DNA from: Paralichthys olivaceus
Lineage: Eukaryota; Chordata; Actinopteri; Pleuronectiformes; Paralichthyidae
DNA: 64,000 nt
Direction: 5' to 3'
NCBI RefSeq assembly: GCF_024713975.1
Contig: NC_091096.1
Span: 27,677,458-27,741,457, forward strand
A program made the translations under genes and the position numbers. Positions 57,585 through 64,000 of this stretch are shown here, piece after piece. The notes beneath the pieces were generated by a model. The model was not told the DNA's origin. It searched no databases and saw only the letters and a program-made list of their open reading frames with translations. Each line of letters starts with the position of its first letter. Position 1 is the first letter of the stretch.

Positions 57585-57898
57585 TGAGACAATCCTCAAC
57601 TTGGCAGAGACTCAGTAGCAGAGAAAACGAGTGAGGCAGAAAAATAAAGTATTAAATCAAACTTTACTTAGATGTCCAAAGAAACAAGTCCATACAGGTA
57701 ACAGGCAGAAAACGAATGATGGCAATCTGGCAGAGGGTGAGGGGAAACACAGGGTTTAAATAGGGGATGCTTAATGACAACAAGGTACAGGTGTGTGGGG
57801 GAAACCAACGGGAAGTAAAGCTAGACACAAGAACCCAGACACCAAAATAAAACAGGAAGTGAAATCAAAAACAGACACAGACTGAACAGATCGTTACA
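57585..57898 (-). repeat. 3' LTR of the non-autonomous element
   Basis: 314 bp, TGAGACAATC to TTACA. Contains AATAAA-like AAAATAAAGTATT. Confidence 0.9.
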
Positions 57899-57954
57899 GT
57901 ACCTCCCCCTCAAGGGACGGCTCCAGACGTCCATAAATGAATCTAAACAAGGAC

Positions 57955-59634
57955 TCAACCTGAAACTGAGAGGGGTGGGAGGAGGGTGGGAATCTGGAAC
58001 AGAGCACGGGGCTCGGGCGGTCGGCCCGGAGGCCGGTCAGAAACTGAGCCCGGGGGCTCGGGCGGGCGGCCCGGAGGCCGGTCAGAAACAGAGCCCAGGG
58101 GCTCGGGCGGGCGGCCCGGAGGCCGGTCAGAAACAGGAACTGAGGCGAAGCTTGGCGAGACCCGCAACCGTGGAACAGGAACAGGAACTGAAGCGGAGCC
58201 AGGCGAGACCCGCAACCGTGGAACAGGAACTGAAGCGGAGCCAGGCGAGACCCGCATCCGTGGGACAGGAACAGGAACTGAAGCGGAGCCAGGCGAGACC
58301 CGCAACCGTGGAACAGGAACAGGAACTGAAGCGGAGCCAGGCGAGACCCGCAACCGTGGAACAGGAACTGAAGCGGAGCCAGGCGAGACCCGCAACCGTG
58401 GAACAGGAACTGAAGCGGAGCCAGGCGAGACCCGCATCCGTGGGACAGGAACAGGAACTGAAGCGCCGCTCGCCGTAACCCTCAGCCGAGGGACAGGAAC
58501 TGGCGAGACGACTGCTTGAACCCCCGACCGTGGGGCAGGAACCGGAACTGGAGAGCCGCTCGCCGTAACCCTCAGCCGAGGGACAGGAACTGGCGAGACG
58601 ACTGCTTGAACCCCCGACCGTGGGGCAGGAACAGGAACTGGAGAGCCGCTCGCCGTAACCCTCAGCCGAGGGACAGGAACTGGCGAGACGACTGCTTGAA
58701 CCACCGACCGTGGGGCAGGAACAGGAACGGCTACCTCCGAAACTGGAACGTGAGTAGCATCTGCGGGAATCCCCGACGCCGGAACATGAGTGACGTCAGC
58801 CAGGACCCCCGACGCTGGAACGTGGGTAGCATCGGCCGGGATCCCCGACGCCGGAACATGAGTGACGTCAGCCGGAACCCCCGACGCTGGAACGTGGGTA
58901 GCATCTGCCGGGATCCCCGACGCCGGAACGTGAGTGACGTCAGCCGGGACCCCCGACGCTGGAACGTAGGTAGCATCGGCCGGGATCCCCGACGCCGGAA
59001 CGTGAGTGACGTCAGCCGGGACCCCCGACGCTGGAACGTGGGTAGCATGATCGGCTACTCGACTGCCTCGCTGTCTCAGGTCCAACAGTCCTCGAGCCGC
59101 CTCTCTGCCTGGTGTGCGGTGATCAAAAACCTTCCGGAGGGCCTCCGCGAAGCTCCTCGCTGAGACACAGGTAACAGGCCTCTTGTCCCACTCTGCGGTA
59201 GCCCACTCACGGGCTCTTCCTGACAGGTGAGTAATCATGAAAGCCACACGAGAGGTCTCGGAGGGGAAAGAGTGAGGCTGCAGTTCAAAAGTCATTGAGC
59301 AGAGAGACAGGAAGGATCGGCAAGTTGAGGGGTCACCATCATACCTCTCGATACTGGGGAGACGGGGATCCGGGTGAAAAACAGGTTGAGCCTCCCTGGG
59401 CTGGGGAGCAGGTGGAGCCGAACCAGTGGTTGTCAGGCTAGCGAACATCTGTTGCATCTTGGTAGATAGGTCTCCAAACTGGTCTGACAGGGAAGTTTGA
59501 AGAGCGTCTTGCCTGGTTTGCAATTGCTGCACGCCACCCATCAATGAGGACAGCTGTTGCTCATGACTGTGAAGCAAACTCCCTTGGGCACGGAGGGCCG
59601 AGCGAAGAACGTCTTTCTCTGCTGAGTCTGTCAT
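57955..59634 (-). CDS. Gag-domain protein with long tandem peptide repeats
   Basis: From the ATG at 59634 the frame is open for 559 aa. Residues 1-70 look like a coiled coil (LHSHEQQLSSLMGGVQQLQT). A Ty3-type gag core follows (PSIERYDGDPSTCRSFLSLC, LSGRAREWATAEWDKR) to about residue 185. Then the expected capsid end is replaced by repeats: THVPASGVPADV units, SPVPVPRLRVTASG units, SPGSASVPVPRLRV units and finally DRPPGRPPEP units. No zinc knuckle or pol domain remains. The openness of over 370 repeat codons suggests recent expansion in frame. Another possibility is that the frame is only incidentally open because the repeat lengths are multiples of three. Confidence 0.7.
   Translation of the reverse strand: MTDSAEKDVLRSALRAQGSLLHSHEQQLSSLMGGVQQLQTRQDALQTSLSDQFGDLSTKMQQMFASLTTTGSAPPAPQPREAQPVFHPDPRLPSIERYDGDPSTCRSFLSLCSMTFELQPHSFPSETSRVAFMITHLSGRAREWATAEWDKRPVTCVSARSFAEALRKVFDHRTPGREAARGLLDLRQRGSRVADHATHVPASGVPADVTHVPASGIPADATYVPASGVPADVTHVPASGIPADATHVPASGVPADVTHVPASGIPADATHVPASGVLADVTHVPASGIPADATHVPVSEVAVPVPAPRSVVQAVVSPVPVPRLRVTASGSPVPVPAPRSGVQAVVSPVPVPRLRVTASGSPVPVPAPRSGVQAVVSPVPVPRLRVTASGASVPVPVPRMRVSPGSASVPVPRLRVSPGSASVPVPRLRVSPGSASVPVPVPRLRVSPGSASVPVPVPRMRVSPGSASVPVPRLRVSPGSASVPVPVPRLRVSPSFASVPVSDRPPGRPPEPLGSVSDRPPGRPPEPPGSVSDRPPGRPPEPRALFQIPTLLPPLSVSG
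57990..59046 (-). repeat. Complex GC-rich coding tandem repeats
   Basis: Several nested unit types (36-bp units in 58740-59046, about 90-bp units in 58480-58735, about 42-60-bp units in 58138-58480, and about 54-bp units in 57990-58138) fill the 3' half of the gag-repeat frame. Confidence 0.85.
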
Positions 59635-59647
59635 GGCCAGATTGCAC

Positions 59648-59961
59648 TGAGACAATCCTCAACTTGGCAGAGACTCAGTAGCAGAGAAAACGAGTGAGGC
59701 AGAAAAATAAAGTATTAAATCAAACTTTACTTAGATGTCCAAAGAAACAAGTCCATACAGGTAACAGGCAGAAAACGAATGATGGCAATCTGGCAGAGGG
59801 TGAGGGGAAACACAGGGTTTAAATAGGGGATGCTTAATGACAACAAGGTACAGGTGTGTGGGGGAAACCAACAGGAAGTAAAGCTAGACACAAGAACCCA
59901 GACACCAAAATAAAACAGGAAGTGAAATCAAAAACAGACACAGACTGAACAGATAGTTACA
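59648..59961 (-). repeat. 5' LTR of the non-autonomous element
   Basis: Nearly identical partner of the LTR at 57585-57898. Confidence 0.9.
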
Positions 59962-59974
59962 GTGAAGGCATGTT

Positions 59975-60590
59975 GCTCATGGAGAAATGTTTATTGGTCA
60001 CAATAAGTACTTTACACAGTTGATCATTGAGCTTCATTGAGGGTCATCCTGCCTTTGGGCTGGGTCAGACCACAGCACTTCATCCACATCACACACTATA
60101 TTTGCCCTTGCCAGGCAAGGGGGGAAAGAACCCTAGTGTGCTGTACCCAGCCCTGACACATCTCACCAATGTCATCACAGGCTAGTTCCATGGACTCATG
60201 AAGATTACTTTGAGCGTGGTGTAGGGCTGTCACTCGTACACCTTCCATCTCCAAGTGGAGGAAACCTCCTCTATTGCATTGAGGAAGGGAGAGTACGGTG
60301 GTAAGTATAGGTTACTGTACTGATATTCTGATTCATATTGAACCATTCTCTGACTTGGACAGCGCGGTGAAAACTAACATTGTCCCAAATTATAACATAA
60401 ATAGGCCGCTCCATCGTCTCATGTTCCTGCTGTTCATTGCAGACAACACATCTCTAAGACCACCAAGAAAGATGAGAAGGTGCTGGGTGTTACAGTATAT
60501 GGCCCCACAGTGGCATGATGGTGAAGAACACCCTGGTTGCTTATAGCAGCGCACAGTGTTATATTACCGTACCACCATCAGAAATTGCCA
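59975..60590 (-). pseudogene. Tc1/mariner-like (IS630-type) transposase remnant
   Basis: The minus strand reads, across frame changes, HHATVGPYTV near 60520, ERPIYVIIWDNVSFH-type sequence near 60390, LYLPPYSPFLNAIEE near 60290 and a C-terminal block. These are the second Asp and Glu regions of the DDE catalytic domain. The N-terminal DNA-binding part is not seen. Confidence 0.65.
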
Positions 60591-61351
60591 CTCCTCGTCT
60601 TTCTCTCCCTCCTCTTCCTCTGCCTCCTTCTTGTCTTCCGCCTCTACCTCCTCTTAAAGGCACTTGTCCTCTGTGTCTCTGATCTATTGTTGTCATGAGC
60701 TTGCAGGACCAACCTGCTTGAATTCTGAACTGGCTTATATTGGTTGTCATGTTGTCATGACATGAAGAGAAACAAGTGTGACCAATTTTGAATCCTTGTG
60801 TTCAATGGATGACACGTGTTTCATTTGTGTTGATATTTTGACACTGGTTTTTACCATTATTCATCACAAGTGCATAACAGTGATTTATTGCATGAGAATG
60901 TGTTTAGAGTTTTGCAAAAGGAAGGACTGAGATCTACAAATAGTGTTTTACTAGGTGAAGATTATGGTACTGTCAAAATGATGCTCATTTCAGTGAATGA
61001 GTTCAGACAACTGAGCAATTGATTCACACAACAGGAATTAGTGTTTTAGCAATTCAGAAAAACTGTAATGTCAACATGTAAACAACCTTTCAACCCATAT
61101 CCATATAACTCATGTAAAAATCCTTACAACCTGCAGGTGTACTACTTCCTTTACCGTTGAAGCCACCTCCCTCAGCAACCTTGTTACCGAAGCAGTTTAA
61201 GAGAGAGGAAAACCAGACTGGACAGGAAGAGACACTGCAGGGAGGAAGCACACAAGTGAATTTAATAATAATTAAATTTGTTACCACCTGATCAAAAGGT
61301 GGTTGTGAATCAACAATTGATGCCACTGCAGCAACAGAGGAAATTAACAAC

Positions 61352-62301
61352 TCAGGAACTAGCACAGCAGAGCGAGCAAAATAGGGTTTCAACGGGTTGA
61401 TGACATAACTGCACTGACTTCCTCTGGTCAGGGGTTGAGATCAAATAATTCAAATCTGACACTTTACGGGTCACAGTATAAGGGCCAGAGAACTTGGCCT
61501 GGAAAGGGGATCCAACCAAAGGCAAAAGGGCCAGAACTTGACCGGGACAGTATTCACGGCGTTCTCCCTGTCGATCATAGAGACTTTTCATTCATTGGGA
61601 CTGAAACCCAGGCTCTCTTGGGACACCTCCCTGGCAGCTAACATCAGCCAGGGTAATCCCTCCTTCCAGTCACGGTCTAACTCTTCAAGGTTTGATGGAA
61701 CCTCTCGAGAGCTTTCTGGTTTTAACACCTCTGCAAACAACTTCGATGAGAAATTAGACCCCTCTTCAGACTGGACAACCTTTGGGATTCCAAAAATAGA
61801 CATGAACTGTGTCAGTGCTTTCACAACCAACCTGGTCGTGATGTTCCTAAGGGGATAGGCAGCAGGATAACATGTAGCGTGACACATGACTGTAAGCAAA
61901 AAGTTACTACCAGCTTTGGAACGTGGCAAAGGACCAACATAATCAACAATCAGATGCTCAAAAGGGTGTTCAGCAACTGGAATGGGATGCAGAGGGGCAG
62001 GTTTAATCGCCTGATTTGGTTTTCCAGTCAACTTATATGTGTGGCAAGTTTTAATAAAGGCCAAAATGTCGCTTTTCAAACGTGGCCAGTAAAAATGCCG
62101 CATAACTCATAGGTCATAGGTTTTCCTCACACCCAAATGACCTGCAACACCATCATGAGCAGTCTGAAGAACAGTTAGACGTAATGAAGAGAGCAGGACG
62201 AGTTGCACAATCTCATCCCCCAAAAAACAGTCCCCCTGGGGAACCCATTTTCCCACCAACAGGCCATATTTGAAAAAGTAGCCACGGGCTGAACTCTCCA
62301 C
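61352..62301 (-). pseudogene. Integrase remnant
   Basis: HHCC-type finger (HDGVAGHLGVRKTYDL, then HFYWPRLKSDI, with a stop between) precedes the core: LIVDYVGPLP (first Asp), then VVQSEEGSNF, where the second catalytic Asp reads Glu, and a later block with LGFSPNE. The C-terminal end includes FSGPYTV (GPY/F) and continues to the LKPYFARS block at 61392. Confidence 0.75.
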
Positions 62302-62334
62302 CTCACCATCTGGTAGAACTTGGCTGTACAGTGG

Positions 62335-62965
62335 CTAAAGTGAGGGATCCTCTTTTTGCTCTTTTACAAAATCACTGCAAGATACAGGCAAAGGAAAAGC
62401 AGATACAAGGAACACAGACTCTCTTTTCTTATCTGAATTGTCAAAATCTGAACTAAAATCAGCATGGCTCATGGCACGTGTCACTGCACAAGTGGGTAGT
62501 ACTACAAGAGGGTATTTGGGAGACTCAAAATCTTCTACTCGAGATATTGGTGTGTCCACCATTGCAGGGGCAACAGGCCACACACGATCGCCAGCCAGGT
62601 CATTCCCTAGGATGACCTGTACTCCCCATTAGCAAAGAAGGGTGCACTCCCATGGTCACGTCATCTCGCACCAGATCTGAAAATAAGGTCAGTTTATGCT
62701 GAGGAGCTGAAAAAACAGTCAAACCCATTCCCCGAACATCAACACTGAAACTGGTGTCTGTCTCCGAAGAGAAAGGCAACACAGAGTCCTCCATAAATGA
62801 GTCCAGTTCCCCTGAATGTCTCAGTATTTTTACAGGTACCTTCCTATCGCTCCCGACCAGTGAAACATAACCATCTGACAAAAATGCCACGTAACCAGGA
62901 TCAATCTCATCATTAGCTGTAGATTGTGCCTGTTCTTGCTCCACCACAGGAAACTTAATCACCAA
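62335..62965 (-). pseudogene. Protease-region remnant
   Basis: Sequence such as GYVAFLSDGYVSLVGSDRKV and ILRHSGELDSFMEDSVLPFS fits the retropepsin region of SCAN-type gypsy elements, where the catalytic Asp motif has drifted. A frame change near 62600 separates it from the 62583-62335 part. Confidence 0.5.
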
Positions 62966-63216
62966 CTCTGAAGAGGAGGGTTTTGTGTGTGCTTACCTTC
63001 TGTTCATTTAAATAAGTTACAACCCAATCAGGCAGAGTATTTTTAAACTGCTTAAGCTAAAACAGTTCCTGCAATTCCTCCAAGGTCTCTACCATGAAGC
63101 AACACACCAGTGGCTAAAATGAGTGGCTAAATCACGAGCAAATTCAGTGTGCGACTTTTTCTCTTTCCTGAGTGTCCTGAACTGTGATGATAAGCTTCGG
63201 GTACCAACTCATATGC

Positions 63217-63762
63217 CTAAAGCACAGCCGCTTTAACCAACTGATAGCTACCACTATCCCTAGCACTCAAGATAGAAAAAGCCTCCTGAGCCTTGCCGGT
63301 GAGCACACATTGAAGCAGTAGTCTCCGCTCAGCATCAGACAAATTACACGCTTCCACTAAACGCTCAAACAACACAAAGAAAATGTCAGGGTCCCATTCA
63401 TTAAACTTTGGATTTAACCGTAAACTGACAGCAACATCAAATGACAGAGTGGGAGGAATACGTGCAATTGACTCTTCAACCTTTGGTTCAGCCTGAAGCT
63501 TGCCTTCACTTATAAGGTCCAAACTATAACGCTCCAGCTGTAGCTTTTGTGTCACTAGCTCATGTCTTAACCTTTCTACCTCAAAAACATTCCTTTGTTC
63601 CTGTTGGAGTTGTAGCAGGAGGAGCTCTTTCTGTTGCTCAAATGTCAAGCCAGCCCCAAGCACAGTCAAAACTGGAGCCAACACTTTACCTGGCCTACTG
63701 ACCTTAGCAGAAGCTACATCAAACAAACTAGCTACTTCTCCTGGAGAACTTGCACCCCCCAT
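63217..63762 (-). pseudogene. gag remnant with SCAN-like capsid region
   Basis: An N-terminal coiled-coil stretch (FEQQKELLLLQLQQEQRNVF) is followed by FNEWDPDIFFVLFERLVEAC and WxLLLQCVLTGKAQEAFS-type sequence, resembling the capsid region from which vertebrate SCAN domains derive. It ends at KAAVL with a stop. Confidence 0.7.
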
Positions 63763-63765
63763 CGA

Positions 63766-64000
63766 AGAAGATATTCAGCTCCACCAATTGGGCCTTTACG
63801 TGGCCACCAACTCATTTTTATTTAGCTTCTGTGGTGTCTGAAATGCTATGTGTAGTCCTCCCCATAAAAGAAACGTATATGTGGGTTTGAGGTTCACCGG
63901 TCCTGAGGAATTTGGAGTAAGCCTGAATAAATAGTAGGGTGTTAGGACACACTTCAAAAGGGAACACTAAAATTTGAGATAGTATCTCTCTTCCCGTTAC
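63766..64000 (-). other. Probable leader or LTR edge of the Gmr1-like fragment
   Basis: Upstream of the gag remnant lies TGGTGGCCACGTAAAGGCCC on the element strand, a plausible leader/primer region. The window ends before a second LTR could be compared. Confidence 0.3.

Larger units (their letters stand above)
57585..59961 (-). mobile_element. Non-autonomous LTR retrotransposon with gag-repeat fusion
   Basis: Two 314-bp LTRs (57585-57898 and 59648-59961) begin TGAGACAATC and end GTTACA, and differ at only a few positions. Flanks GTCAA and GTGAA form a 5-bp duplication with one mismatch. A polypurine tract (AGGGGGAGG) lies just inside the left LTR on the element strand. There is no protease, reverse transcriptase or integrase. 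Confidence 0.88.
57331..61065 (-). mobile_element. Tc1/mariner-like transposon with a nested LTR element
   Basis: Ends CAGTTTTTC and GAAAAACTG are inverted and flanked by TA (57329-57330 and 61066-61067). Without the 2.4-kb insert at 57585-59961 it would be about 1.35 kb, a normal size. The transposase remnant on the minus strand is decayed. Confidence 0.8.
61090..63765 (-). mobile_element. Decayed gypsy fragment with gag-protease-integrase order (Gmr1-like)
   Basis: On the minus strand, gag (63762-63217), protease region (62965-62340) and integrase (62300-61352) follow one another directly, with no reverse transcriptase between protease and integrase. Integrase before RT is the unusual order of Gmr1-type fish elements. 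The RT part would lie beyond 61090 and is missing. There are many stops and frame changes. Confidence 0.7.

Noticed and set aside
57975-59163. Two plus-strand Arg/Gly-rich frames over the gag-repeat gene
   Set aside because: GC-rich repeats of unit length divisible by three leave several frames open; the minus frame alone connects to a recognisable gag domain and lies between LTRs in the right orientation.
60590-60660. CT-rich tract considered as a coding Glu/Arg repeat on the minus strand
   Set aside because: Low-complexity stretch inside the decayed Tc1/mariner-like element, no domain support.

Overview
The window looks like teleost fish DNA: intron-rich vertebrate genes embedded in fish-type repeats (L2, L1 and Tx1-clade LINEs, Ty3/gypsy elements, hAT, Tc1/mariner and Ginger-like DNA transposons, 5S rRNA and tRNA fragments). 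No prokaryotic, viral-genome or CRISPR features are seen. Roughly the first third is a recent tandem duplication carrying host genes; the remainder is a dense, nested pile of transposable elements.

Region 1 (1-21735). A unit of about 10.4 kb occurs twice nearly identically (1-10380 and 10381-20814), with a truncated third start (20815-21735). Each full unit carries a 13-coding-exon gene for an eIF4G-like translation factor (4004-9068, 787 aa; 14395-19470, 789 aa). The protein has the MIF4G, MA3 and W2 domains of eIF4G1/3 but none of the N-terminal PABP- and eIF4E-binding half. It starts just downstream of its own TATA-like box. A hAT transposon sits directly on the stop codon of both copies, so its 8-bp target duplication contains the TGA. 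Each unit also has a solo LTR (GGTGG duplication) and a TTAA-flanked MITE.

Region 2 (21736-36700). This holds a terminal-exon remnant of a 5-HT3-like receptor, a tRNA-Asp 3' fragment, an L2 fragment, an AT-rich inverted repeat, a 64-bp tandem repeat and a 5'-truncated 5S rRNA copy. A decayed plus-strand L1 follows. Its 3' UTR is split by a young minus-strand Ty3/gypsy element (28123-36617) with nearly identical 918-bp LTRs, a tRNA-Arg primer site, a polypurine tract and a textbook -1 frameshift signal between gag and pol.

Region 3 (36700-42960). A decayed Tx1-like LINE is interrupted by a solo LTR (GTGAC duplication). A transposon with a TTTATCCGACCA-type inverted repeat follows, carrying an unrecognised cysteine-rich zinc-finger-like gene, and then a ~430-bp direct repeat.

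Region 4 (42960-55890). Two near-identical inverted arms (43141-44623 and 54285-55885) enclose a 15-exon Ginger-like gene (50443-53826): integrase, then C48/Ulp1 protease, then PHD finger. Both arms also hold a diverged copy of that gene's last three exons. A Kibi-like Tx1 LINE (44791-50352) has landed in a GA microsatellite in the 5' UTR of the gene.

Region 5 (55890-64000). A second Tx1-like LINE abuts a Tc1/mariner-like element (TA duplication). That element is itself interrupted by a small LTR element whose gag domain is fused to long tandem peptide repeats. The window ends in a decayed gypsy fragment with the gag-protease-integrase order of Gmr1-type elements.

The only plausible functional host genes are the two eIF4G-like copies. 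The Ginger-like gene keeps all its catalytic residues but has one stop and one frameshift.
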